Positions 44,703-53,032 of a stretch of 64,000 bases of DNA are shown here, one piece after another. The DNA comes from Muricomes intestini. GTDB lineage: Bacteria; Bacillota; Clostridia; Lachnospirales; Lachnospiraceae. Under the pieces are notes generated by a model, which saw nothing but the letters and a program-made list of their open reading frames with translations, ran no database searches and was not told the DNA's origin. Position 1 is the stretch's first letter; the number at the start of each line of letters is the position of its first letter. The DNA is taken from positions 62,001 through 126,000 of the forward strand of contig NZ_SLZZ01000005.1 in NCBI RefSeq assembly GCF_004346165.1, given 5' to 3'. The translations under genes and the position numbers were made by a program.

Positions 44703-47174
44703 ATGATGAAAAACAGATTTGTGGTAACAGTATGCAGGCTTCATGTAAAAGATAAAAATAAATTATTGATTATGGGCTGGTTCTGGGAAAATCAGATGAG
44801 TGATAACCGTTTAACAGTCCTTCTGGATAAGAAAGAGCTTTCGTTTGTTGTGGAAGAAAAAGATTTGGTTATTGGGGAGCAGAAGGAAAGAGATGGAATG
44901 CTCATAACAAAACAATACTATCTGTGGGTTAATTTGCCCTCAAATTGGAAGGAAAGTAAAAAATTATATGTTATAAATACTCGGAAAGATAAGAATGATA
45001 CATGCTGCATGGTGACAACCGAAAAATTGCAGCACGCTGGACAGAAGATGCCTAAACATATTGATGCGGGTACACTGACTGATAATGGCTTCAGTGTATC
45101 TGGCTGGTATATTGACTATGAGAATGTAAAAATGACATTTTGGGATGCAAATGGTAAGAACTACCCGATGTATATTAAGATCAAAAAGCGTCTTGATGTT
45201 GCGCGTGCATACCCGGAAGTTCAAGAATCGGAGATTGTGGGATTTGTAGCGACATATAAAGGTGAAGTTCCTAAAAAAGTAAGAGTACATCTGGAATCGG
45301 ACACCAAAAAGAATGATTATGTATTGACCTTGAAGATGTCTGCATTACGAAGAAAAAGCATCAAACTGAAAAGGGGATATAATAAAGTAAAAAGTTACTA
45401 TCATCAGTTTGGGGCAGTGTCAACAGTTAAGAAGATTTACGGTAAGGCTACCAAACGCGATACGATAAGTTATCAATCATGGTATAAGATGCAGCGGCCA
45501 TCGCGGAGTGTTTTATCCGCCCAAAGTAAACAGGTATTTCCATATATGCCAAAGATTTCAATTGTTGTACCCCTATATAAGACTCCTGAAAAATACTTGA
45601 CGGCAATGATTGCATCTATAAGGGGACAGAGCTATTTAAACTGGGAATTATGTCTGTCTGATGGAAGTGGAACAAATTCTCCTATTAAGGATGTGCTTCA
45701 GAAGTATGAAAATGAAGATAAAAGGATTCGGGTAGTTTATAACGAAAAACCATTGAAGATTTCAGATAATACAAATGAAGCATTAAAGATTTCAACAGGA
45801 GAGTTTATTGCGTTTACGGATCACGATGATATGCTTGCCCCCAATGCATTATTTGAGTGTATATACGAATTAAATAGAAATAAAGATATTGATATTATAT
45901 ACACTGATGAAGATAAAATAGATATGAGCGGAAAAGAACATTTTATGCCCCATTTTAAAACAGATTTTAACATTGATATGTTGCGCAGCACGAACTATAT
46001 TTGTCATCTGTTTGTTGTGAAACGAGATATTTATGAAAAGGTAGGAATGTTAAATCATGAGTTTGACGGGGCACAGGATTATGATTTTGTCCTACGTTGC
46101 ATCGAAAAAACAGGGAATATTAAACATATTCCGAAAATACTATACCACTGGCGTGCACATAAGGATTCAACGGCAGAAAATCCCGAAAGTAAAATGTATG
46201 CGTTTGAGGCAGGCGTGAGAGCTGTCCAGGCACATTATGACAGATTGAGGATCCAGGCAAAGGTAAGTTCCACTGCGCTTAACGGGATATATCGTACAAA
46301 GTACATTCTAACGGAACAGCCTTTGGTATCAATTGTTATTCCCAATAAAGATCACATAGAGGATTTGGATAAGTGTATCAAATCTTTACAAAATAAAAAC
46401 GAATACACAAACCTGGAATACATTATTGTCGAGAATAATAGTAAAGAAGAAAGGACTTTCGATTTCTATAAGGAATTGGAAAAAAATAATCCCAAGGCCC
46501 GTGTCATTTTTTGGGAAGGAAAAGGATTTAATTACCCCGCAATCAATAATTTTGGCAAAAAACAGGCAAAAGGAAATTACATTCTATTTCTAAATAATGA
46601 TACTGAGATTTTGAATAAAGATTGTATTGAAGAAATGCTTGGATTCTGTATGCGCAGTGATGTCGGAGCAGTTGGGGCCAGACTCTTTTATGAGGACGAA
46701 ACGATTCAGCATGCGGGTGTCATTGTCGGACTTGGGGGCGTTGCAGGGCATGCGTTTGTGGGAGCAGGTCCTGGTGACCCGGGATATTTTGGCCGGATTG
46801 TAATGGCACAGGATTATAGCGCCGTAACTGCTGCGTGTATGATGATTAAACGAGAAGTTTTTGAAGAAGTGGGTGGGTTTGATGAGGAATACGCTGTTGC
46901 CTTTAATGATGTTGATTTATGTATGAAGATCCGCAAAGCCGGGTATTTGATTGTTTATAATCCGTATGCAAAGCTAAAACATTATGAATCAAAGTCAAGA
47001 GGATATGAGGACAGCGATGAGAAGGTTGAGAGATTTCATTCCGAGGTAAGACTGTTTTCAAGTAGGTGGAAGGAATTCCTGATAAAAGGCGATCCTTATT
47101 ATAACCCTAATCTGACACTGGACAAGAATGATTTTAGCCTGAATGTAAATATGGATAAAATAGGAGGTCAATAG
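44703..47174 (+). CDS. Large two-domain glycosyltransferase (two GT2 modules)
   Basis: The 823-residue protein has an N-terminal part of about 265 residues without clear similarity (beta-rich, VDARAYP-type phrases), then two GT-A modules. The first starts PKISIVVPLYKTPEKYL near residue 283 with FTDHDDML; the second starts PLVSIVIPNKDHIEDLDKC near 540 with FLNNDTEIL and the rhamnosyltransferase-like VGAVGARLFYEDETIQHAGV. Such fused enzymes build O-antigen or rhamnan backbones. RBS AGGAG lies immediately ahead of two consecutive ATGs at 44703 and 44706. Confidence 0.92.
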   Translation: MMKNRFVVTVCRLHVKDKNKLLIMGWFWENQMSDNRLTVLLDKKELSFVVEEKDLVIGEQKERDGMLITKQYYLWVNLPSNWKESKKLYVINTRKDKNDTCCMVTTEKLQHAGQKMPKHIDAGTLTDNGFSVSGWYIDYENVKMTFWDANGKNYPMYIKIKKRLDVARAYPEVQESEIVGFVATYKGEVPKKVRVHLESDTKKNDYVLTLKMSALRRKSIKLKRGYNKVKSYYHQFGAVSTVKKIYGKATKRDTISYQSWYKMQRPSRSVLSAQSKQVFPYMPKISIVVPLYKTPEKYLTAMIASIRGQSYLNWELCLSDGSGTNSPIKDVLQKYENEDKRIRVVYNEKPLKISDNTNEALKISTGEFIAFTDHDDMLAPNALFECIYELNRNKDIDIIYTDEDKIDMSGKEHFMPHFKTDFNIDMLRSTNYICHLFVVKRDIYEKVGMLNHEFDGAQDYDFVLRCIEKTGNIKHIPKILYHWRAHKDSTAENPESKMYAFEAGVRAVQAHYDRLRIQAKVSSTALNGIYRTKYILTEQPLVSIVIPNKDHIEDLDKCIKSLQNKNEYTNLEYIIVENNSKEERTFDFYKELEKNNPKARVIFWEGKGFNYPAINNFGKKQAKGNYILFLNNDTEILNKDCIEEMLGFCMRSDVGAVGARLFYEDETIQHAGVIVGLGGVAGHAFVGAGPGDPGYFGRIVMAQDYSAVTAACMMIKREVFEEVGGFDEEYAVAFNDVDLCMKIRKAGYLIVYNPYAKLKHYESKSRGYEDSDEKVERFHSEVRLFSSRWKEFLIKGDPYYNPNLTLDKNDFSLNVNMDKIGGQ

Positions 47175-47175
47175 T

Positions 47176-48021
47176 ATGAGAGTTTTGGTTACAGGTGCAA
47201 AGGGACAGTTGGGCAGTGACGTAATGGCGGAGCTGGAAAAACACGGACATGTCGGCATCGGAACTGATGTAGAAGAGATGGATATCACTGATCTGGAAAA
47301 AGTGGAAGAGGTGATTGCGCAGGCAGATGTGGAAGCCGTGGTTCACTGTGCTGCCTATACTGCAGTGGATGCGGCAGAAGATAACGTGGAGTTGTGCCGC
47401 AAAATTAATGCCGCGGGTACAGAAAATATTGCGAAGGTCTGTAAAGAGCATGGTTTGAAAATGATGTATATTAGTACAGACTATGTATTTGACGGAGAGG
47501 GAGAACGTCCTTGGGAGCCGGATGATGAAAGACATCCTCTGAATGTATACGGACAGACCAAATATGAGGGTGAGTTAGCAGTGGAAGAAAATGTGGAAAA
47601 ATTCTTCATTGTCCGGATTGCGTGGGTATTTGGTTTGAATGGGAAAAACTTCGTGAAAACAATGCTTAACCTGGGAAAAACTAGGGGCGAGGTAAGTGTA
47701 GTAAATGACCAGATTGGTTCACCCACTTACACCCCGGATCTGGCAAGGCTTCTGGTAGATATGATTGAAACAGAACATTACGGGCACTATCATGCCACAA
47801 ATGAAGGCCTATGTACCTGGTATGAATTTGCCCGTGAGATTTTCAGACAGGCGGGGATTGATGTCAAGGTAACACCTGTGACAAGTAAACAGTTCCCTGC
47901 AAAGGCAAAGAGACCATTCAACAGCAGGATGAACAAAGATAAACTGACGAAAAATGGATTTACACATCTGCCAAGATGGGAGGATGCGCTGAAAAGATAC
48001 CTTACACTCATAGGCGAATAA
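47176..48021 (+). CDS. rfbD: dTDP-4-dehydrorhamnose reductase
   Basis: The 281-residue SDR enzyme is the last step to dTDP-L-rhamnose. VLVTGAKGQLGSDVMAELEK is the NAD(P) loop, and ISTDYVFDG and NVYGQTKYEGELAV carry the active-site Thr and Tyr-X3-Lys. SPTYTPDLARLLV supports the family. Start is set by AGGAGG 8 bases ahead. It closes the run begun by rfbB and converges with the glycosyltransferase on the opposite strand with 14 bases between. Confidence 0.96.
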   Translation: MRVLVTGAKGQLGSDVMAELEKHGHVGIGTDVEEMDITDLEKVEEVIAQADVEAVVHCAAYTAVDAAEDNVELCRKINAAGTENIAKVCKEHGLKMMYISTDYVFDGEGERPWEPDDERHPLNVYGQTKYEGELAVEENVEKFFIVRIAWVFGLNGKNFVKTMLNLGKTRGEVSVVNDQIGSPTYTPDLARLLVDMIETEHYGHYHATNEGLCTWYEFAREIFRQAGIDVKVTPVTSKQFPAKAKRPFNSRMNKDKLTKNGFTHLPRWEDALKRYLTLIGE

Positions 48022-48035
48022 AGAGAATTGAGCTA

Positions 48036-49016
48036 TTATTTTTTCATCAGCTTTCTTGTGAACCAGTCCTTTGCATAGGAAAAAGTATTAATGATTAATT
48101 CTATCTCAATACGACAATAATAGGGAAGGTGCCGTAAATTAAACGGTACCTTTTTTTGCTTTTTTAATGTCTTAAATCCCTCTGCAAGTCCTTCTCTGTA
48201 ATCTTTTGAAAACCCTTTTCTGCAGAAAAAAAGATATTTAATGCAGTAGCCTGCGGCCAGAGGAACAAAATTCAGAATCAGCTGGAACAAAGGCATGTTT
48301 TTGTAGTTAAGATATACACTGTTCCTAGCAGACAGCTTTACTTTAAAGGAGTTGTATTTGGAGCCGCTTGTCCCACTTCCCACATGGAAAACAAGTGCCA
48401 AGGGACAGTACATATTACGGTAGCCATAGATTTTAGCGCGGTAGCCAACATCGATATCTTCCAGGTATGCAAAATGACTTTCGTCAAAATATCCGATTTT
48501 GTCAAAAGCAGAACGCCTGTAAATAGCAGCTCCTGCGCAGGCCGTAAAAATGGGGGAGGGCTTTGTATAATTTGTGACAGGACGGCCGCTGCCGCGGCAT
48601 ATCCCCCAGCCTATGACTGTATACAGGTCACCGGCGCTGTCGATAAGCTCAGGATGGTACATCTGTATCATCTTACTGCTCACGGAGAAAATCCTTGGGG
48701 ACCAACTGATTGCCTTGACCATTTCTTCCACATAGTGTGAATCAACAGTAGTGTCGTTATTCAGCAAAATCACATAGGGAGTGCGGGTGTGTCGGATTCC
48801 CTCATTCACCGCTCTGCTGAAGCCAAAATTCTTTCCCAGGGCAATGACTTCAATGTGAGGATAATTTTCCTCCATATAAGAAAGGCTGCCGTCAGTTGAG
48901 CCGTTATCTACCACTAAAATTTTAAAATCGGAAAGGGACTGGTTTTTCAATGAGTCAAGACAGAGCTTCATAAAATGTTTTCCATTGTAATTGGGGATAA
49001 TAATTGTAACCTCCAT
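48036..49016 (-). CDS. GT2-family glycosyltransferase (rhamnosyltransferase-like)
   Basis: The 326-residue protein on the minus strand starts TIIIPNYNGKHFMKLCLDSL with VVDNGSTDGS, then LLNNDTTVD and the FDESHFAYLEDIDVGYRAKIYGY pattern found in WbbL/RfbF-type rhamnosyltransferases. It is the only gene of the polysaccharide block on this strand, converging with rfbD and diverging from the sugar-transferase gene. RBS GGAGGATG is upstream of the ATG. A role in adding rhamnose is inferred from the motif class and the rfb neighbours. Confidence 0.93.
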   Translation of the reverse strand: MEVTIIIPNYNGKHFMKLCLDSLKNQSLSDFKILVVDNGSTDGSLSYMEENYPHIEVIALGKNFGFSRAVNEGIRHTRTPYVILLNNDTTVDSHYVEEMVKAISWSPRIFSVSSKMIQMYHPELIDSAGDLYTVIGWGICRGSGRPVTNYTKPSPIFTACAGAAIYRRSAFDKIGYFDESHFAYLEDIDVGYRAKIYGYRNMYCPLALVFHVGSGTSGSKYNSFKVKLSARNSVYLNYKNMPLFQLILNFVPLAAGYCIKYLFFCRKGFSKDYREGLAEGFKTLKKQKKVPFNLRHLPYYCRIEIELIINTFSYAKDWFTRKLMKK

Positions 49017-49156
49017 TGATGAGCATCCTCCGAATCAATTGCTAAGATTTCTTTATTATAGCAGAGAATAGAACAGGATGCCATTAATTCTTCATAAAAA
49101 GATTAAACATGATTACAAAGTTGTTAAGGGAATGTTAAATACTGGAGAGAATGTAC

Positions 49157-49185
49157 TTGTCCTTTTGAGAAAAGTATTGTATCAT
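49157..49185 (+). promoter_or_regulatory. Possible promoter for the sugar-transferase-LCP operon
   Basis: TTGTCC (49157-49162) and TATCAT (49180-49185) are 17 bp apart in the 249-bp gap between the divergent glycosyltransferase and the sugar transferase. The same gap holds a 60-codon open frame with weak coding signs. Confidence 0.4.
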
Positions 49186-49265
49186 ATAACAGATAATTAT
49201 ATGATTCGTCAGGTTAAATATGACTTGGATGAACACATTAGATTAAGAGAAGCAGGGTGAAATCG

Positions 49266-50669
49266 GTGATTAAAGATAATCAGAAATATTTCAACCGTAT
49301 ACAGGTCGTGGCAGACGGGTTGATTATTGTTATAGCCTATGTTTTAGCGTGGTATCTTCGGTTCAGAAGTGGACTTTTTGCCATGGATGAAGGGTATCTT
49401 TCGATGGCAATATATTTGCAGGCATTAACCTATGTAGTTCCCGGCTATCTGGTGCTATATGGGGTTTTTCAATTATATACGCCAAAAAGGGTACAGGGGA
49501 GAAGGCTGGAAGCGTGGCACATCACACAGGCGAATGTGATTGGTCTGCTGGGATTTATTCTTGTTCTGTATTTGACAAAGGAACAGAATTTTTCCAGGAC
49601 GATGTTGTTCGTATTTTTCCTTATCAATGTCTTTCTTGAGGTGTTGGCCCGGAATTTGATACGTATGTTTCTGAGGAACATCAGGAAGAAAGGGCTCAAT
49701 CAGAAATATTTAATTCTGGTGGGGTACAGCCGGGCAGCGGAACAGTATATCGACAGAATTACGGCGAATCCGGAATGGGGATATTCTATCAGAGGGATTT
49801 TGGACGACCATCAGCCAAGAGGTATGGAATACAAAGGAGTAAAAGTAATTGGAAGTATTGACAATCTGATGATTATTCTTCCGCAGAATACTATAGATGA
49901 GATTGCAATTACTTTAGGGCTTGAGGAGTATCATAAGCTGGAATATATTGTAAATATGTGCGAGAAATCCGGTGTTCACACGCAGTTTATTCCTGATTAC
50001 AATAACATGATTCCTACGAAACCCTATACAGAAGATTTGCTGGGGCTGCCTGTAGTAAATATCCGTCATGTTCCACTGAACAATACAGTCAATAAAGCTG
50101 CAAAGAGGGCAGTCGATATTTTTGGAGCCGTATTTGCACTGGTCTTATTTTCTCCGGTTATGCTGATTACTGCCTTGACGATTAAGTTGACATCGACCGG
50201 TCCTCTTATTTTCAAGCAGGAGAGAGTAGGGCTTCAGAATAAGTCCTTTGCTATGTACAAATTCCGCTCCATGGTTGTACAGGACGCAAGTAGAGAGAAG
50301 AATAAGTGGACAACCAAAGATGACCCGAGAGTTACTAAAGTAGGAAGGTTTATAAGAAAAACAAGTATTGATGAATTACCACAGCTTTGGAATGTGCTTA
50401 AAGGGGATATGAGTCTGGTGGGGCCAAGACCGGAGCGGCCTCTGTTTGTGGAGAAATTTAAAGAAGAAATTCCAAGATATATGATAAAGCACCAGGTGCG
50501 TCCGGGACTCACCGGCTGGGCTCAGGTCAACGGATACAGAGGGGATACTTCCATAAGGAAGCGTATTGAGTTTGACCTGTACTATATTGAGAACTGGACG
50601 ATTGGTTTTGACTTTAAAATATTGTTCCTGACTTTTTTCAAAGGTTTTGTTAATAAAAACGCTTATTAA
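49266..50669 (+). CDS. Undecaprenyl-phosphate sugar phosphotransferase (WcaJ type)
   Basis: The protein is 467 residues from GTG 49266 (MIKDNQKYFNRIQVVADGL), preceded by AGGGTGA; a GTG three codons earlier is an alternative. Four or five N-terminal membrane helices and a Rossmann-like CoA-binding-type middle domain (KYLILVGYSRAAEQYIDRI) are followed by the PF02397 catalytic domain (KRAVDIFGAVFALVLFSPVML, then FKQERVGLQNKSFAMYKFRSM and SLVGPRPERP). It transfers a sugar-1-phosphate to undecaprenyl phosphate, starting polymer assembly. It is followed by LCP and a glycosyltransferase gene. Confidence 0.95.
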   Translation: MIKDNQKYFNRIQVVADGLIIVIAYVLAWYLRFRSGLFAMDEGYLSMAIYLQALTYVVPGYLVLYGVFQLYTPKRVQGRRLEAWHITQANVIGLLGFILVLYLTKEQNFSRTMLFVFFLINVFLEVLARNLIRMFLRNIRKKGLNQKYLILVGYSRAAEQYIDRITANPEWGYSIRGILDDHQPRGMEYKGVKVIGSIDNLMIILPQNTIDEIAITLGLEEYHKLEYIVNMCEKSGVHTQFIPDYNNMIPTKPYTEDLLGLPVVNIRHVPLNNTVNKAAKRAVDIFGAVFALVLFSPVMLITALTIKLTSTGPLIFKQERVGLQNKSFAMYKFRSMVVQDASREKNKWTTKDDPRVTKVGRFIRKTSIDELPQLWNVLKGDMSLVGPRPERPLFVEKFKEEIPRYMIKHQVRPGLTGWAQVNGYRGDTSIRKRIEFDLYYIENWTIGFDFKILFLTFFKGFVNKNAY

Positions 50670-50696
50670 AGCAGACTGTAATAAGGGGTATAAAAT

Positions 50697-51986
50697 ATGT
50701 CAAGAAAGAAATCCAAAGGTAGACTGACAAGGCAGCAGCGTGCCTTGCTGCACAAGAAAAAAATGAGGAAGAGGATTATCCTCCTTGTGCTGGAAATTCT
50801 TATCCTTATAATTTTGGGGACGGCCGCATATGGGATGTCCAAACTGGACAAACTAGATTTTCATACGCTGAATAAGAAAAACCTGGAAATTTATCAGGAT
50901 ACAGGTGACTATACGAATATTGCACTTTTCGGACTGGACTCCAGGGGGGTGGATTGGGATTCGGAGGAGGGTGTGAGAAGTGATACAATTATGATTGTAA
51001 GCATCAATAACAAGACAAAGGCTGTAAAAGTGGTATCCGTATTCAGGGATACTTTGACCCAGCAGGGAGACGGGTCTTACGAAAAGGCAAATGCAGCCTA
51101 TTCCTATGGAGGGCCGGAAAAGGCAGTTGCCCTTTTGAACCGTAATCTTGATTTGGATATTCAGAAATATGTAAGCGTGAATTTTAATGCCCTTGCCGAT
51201 ATAATAGATTTGCTGGGCGGTATTGAAGTTGACTTAAAAACTCCTACGGAAGTAGAGCTTGTGAACGGTTATGGAACTGAGACCGCCAAGGTAGTTGGGC
51301 GCACAACTACACAGCTGACTGAGACAGGAAAGCAAACCCTGGATGGAATCCAGGCTGTCTCCTATGCCCGGATCAGGTATCAGGTTTTCGATGGAGACCC
51401 GAATGATGGAACTGACTTCAGAAGGGCAGAGCGGCAGAGATTTGTGTTGCAGCAGGTAGTTGCAAAGGCAAAGAAAGCAAGCCTTCCCACTTTAAATAGA
51501 ATTATTGACAAAGTGCTGCCCCAGGTTTCAACGAACCTCTCAGCTTCTGATTTTATGGGAATGGCGGCGAATGCGGTAAAATATGAGCTCGGGGAGATGA
51601 AGGGATTCCCCTTTGATGTTACAACCTCAGAAAATGTAACAGGCTTTGAGGGCTCTTATGTTGTGGCTATCGGATTTGCCGATAACGTAAAGCAGCTTCA
51701 CAAATTTCTATTTGACAAAGAGAGTTATCAGCCTTCGGCTAAGGTGCAGGAGATTAATGATGATATAGTATACCTTACGGGCATAGACGGGGATGACTAT
51801 GAGGTACCTCCTGCAGACGGACAGGACAGCGGAGGCACTGACGGGAGCTATACGGATGACAGTGGCTATGCAGATGATAGTGGGTATGCGGATGACAGCG
51901 GGTATGCGGATGACAGCGGCTATACAGATGACAGTGGCTATACGGATGACAGCGGCTACGGAGACAGTGGAGATTATGGTTACTAG
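50697..51986 (+). CDS. LCP-family wall glycopolymer ligase with tandem-repeat tail
   Basis: The 429-residue protein has a basic start, one membrane anchor (residues 26-46, RIILLVLEILILIILGTAAYG) and the LCP domain: NIALFGLDSRG, RSDTIMIVSINN, VVSVFRDTL and the FNALADIIDLLGGIEVDL segment, then SYARIRYQVFDGDPNDGTDFRRAERQR. LCP enzymes move glycopolymers from the lipid carrier to peptidoglycan. The C-terminal 50 residues are a Tyr/Asp/Ser/Gly repeat (YADDSG units; see the repeat at 51849-51956). It follows the sugar transferase by 27 bp. Confidence 0.94.
   Translation: MSRKKSKGRLTRQQRALLHKKKMRKRIILLVLEILILIILGTAAYGMSKLDKLDFHTLNKKNLEIYQDTGDYTNIALFGLDSRGVDWDSEEGVRSDTIMIVSINNKTKAVKVVSVFRDTLTQQGDGSYEKANAAYSYGGPEKAVALLNRNLDLDIQKYVSVNFNALADIIDLLGGIEVDLKTPTEVELVNGYGTETAKVVGRTTTQLTETGKQTLDGIQAVSYARIRYQVFDGDPNDGTDFRRAERQRFVLQQVVAKAKKASLPTLNRIIDKVLPQVSTNLSASDFMGMAANAVKYELGEMKGFPFDVTTSENVTGFEGSYVVAIGFADNVKQLHKFLFDKESYQPSAKVQEINDDIVYLTGIDGDDYEVPPADGQDSGGTDGSYTDDSGYADDSGYADDSGYADDSGYTDDSGYTDDSGYGDSGDYGY
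51849..51956 (+). repeat. In-frame 18-bp tandem repeat encoding the LCP tail
   Basis: Six units of TATRCRGATGAYAGYGGB-type sequence, 18 bp each and slightly diverged, encode Y(A/T)DDSG six times. They end in a YGDSG variant and the stop. It extends the acidic extracellular C terminus and could vary in copy number between strains. Confidence 0.85.
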
Positions 51987-51996
51987 AGGGAGATAA

Positions 51997-52926
51997 ATGA
52001 ATATTAAGAAAGTGGATATTATCATACCGACGTATAAGCCGGATGAGAAGTTTGAGCAATTAATCCGGCATCTGCTGCGTCAGACATTCCCGGTACAGAA
52101 GATTATTGTGGTAAACACAAAAACTGATACATTTCCGTGGGATATCGTGGGATTCGATTCGCGGATTGTGGTAAAGGAAATCAGCAAAAGTGAATTTGAC
52201 CATGGGGGTACCAGACGCATGGCTGTAGGGTTGTCGGATGCGGATGCGGTAGTTTTCATGACCCAGGATGCCGTACCCCGGGATAACCGGCTGATTGAAA
52301 ATCTGATTGCCCCTTTTGCAGATGAAAGTGTAGGGTGTACTTATGCAAGACAACTTCCCGATGAAACGAGTGATGTGATTGAAAGGTATATCAGAGAATT
52401 TAATTATCCGCCTCGGAGCTGTGTGAAAAATCTGGATTCTATAAAAAATATGGGAATTAAAGCATTTTTCTGCTCCAATGTATGTGCGGCCTACCGGAGA
52501 ACCTGTTATGAGGAGGCAGGGGGGTTTGTAAAACGTACCATATTTAATGAAGACATGATTATGGCAGCCAATATGATGAAGCTCGGATATCAATGTTTTT
52601 ATGCGGCGGAGGCAAAAGTGGTGCATTCCCACAACTACACGTGCATACAACAGTTTAAAAGAAATTTTGATTTGGCTGTATCTCAGGCTGAACACCCAGA
52701 AATATTTGAAGGAGTTCCCCCTGAAAAAGAAGGTATTCGGCTTGTGAAAAAGACTGCCGCATATCTTGTTAGAATAAAAAAACCATGGTTGATTATAAAA
52801 TTAGTTGTGAACAGTGGTTTTAAGTATGCAGGATATCTCTTTGGGAAAAAATATAAAAGACTGCCGTTAAAACTAGTGATAAAGTGTTCCTCCAGCCCCA
52901 AGTATTGGGCAAAGGTTCAAGTATAG
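51997..52926 (+). CDS. GT2-family glycosyltransferase (rhamnosyltransferase-like)
   Basis: The 309-residue protein starts VDIIIPTYKPDEKFEQLIRHL, with KEISKSEFDHGGTRRMAV, VFMTQDAVP at the DXD-like site and FNEDMIMAANMM, the pattern of RfbF/RhlC-type rhamnosyltransferases. Its C-terminal half has AAYLVRIKKPWLIIKLVVNSGFKYAGYL. RBS GAGGGAGA precedes the ATG. It lies 10 bases after the LCP gene and 100 bases before the promoter of the second LCP gene. Confidence 0.92.
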   Translation: MNIKKVDIIIPTYKPDEKFEQLIRHLLRQTFPVQKIIVVNTKTDTFPWDIVGFDSRIVVKEISKSEFDHGGTRRMAVGLSDADAVVFMTQDAVPRDNRLIENLIAPFADESVGCTYARQLPDETSDVIERYIREFNYPPRSCVKNLDSIKNMGIKAFFCSNVCAAYRRTCYEEAGGFVKRTIFNEDMIMAANMMKLGYQCFYAAEAKVVHSHNYTCIQQFKRNFDLAVSQAEHPEIFEGVPPEKEGIRLVKKTAAYLVRIKKPWLIIKLVVNSGFKYAGYLFGKKYKRLPLKLVIKCSSSPKYWAKVQV

Positions 52927-52938
52927 AGTTGCAGTTCA

Positions 52939-52954
52939 TTACAGTTCAGTCATC
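52939..52954. repeat. Dispersed intergenic motif copy
   Basis: TTACAGTTCAGTCATC is the reverse complement of 16 bases at 781-797 and a close relative of the copies at 18070 and 56032. It lies just upstream of a promoter. Confidence 0.55.
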
Positions 52955-52960
52955 TTGTGA

Positions 52961-52989
52961 TTGAAGTTTGTCCGAAATTATTGTATGAT
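52961..52989 (+). promoter_or_regulatory. Promoter of the second LCP gene
   Basis: TTGAAG (52961-52966) and TATGAT (52984-52989) have a 17-bp spacer. The leader is about 40 bases. Confidence 0.55.
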
Positions 52990-53032
52990 AAAGTGTAATT
53001 ATGTAATCAATAATTGTCAGAAAGGGATTACC

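Noticed and set aside
49078-49260. 60-residue plus-strand frame before the sugar transferase
   Set aside because: It overlaps a likely promoter and has no clear RBS. Its four-base overlap with the alternative GTG start at 49257 is intriguing but not enough to call a gene.
51849-51956. CRISPR-like tandem array
   Set aside because: The 18-bp units are contiguous, without spacers, in frame and coding for the LCP tail.
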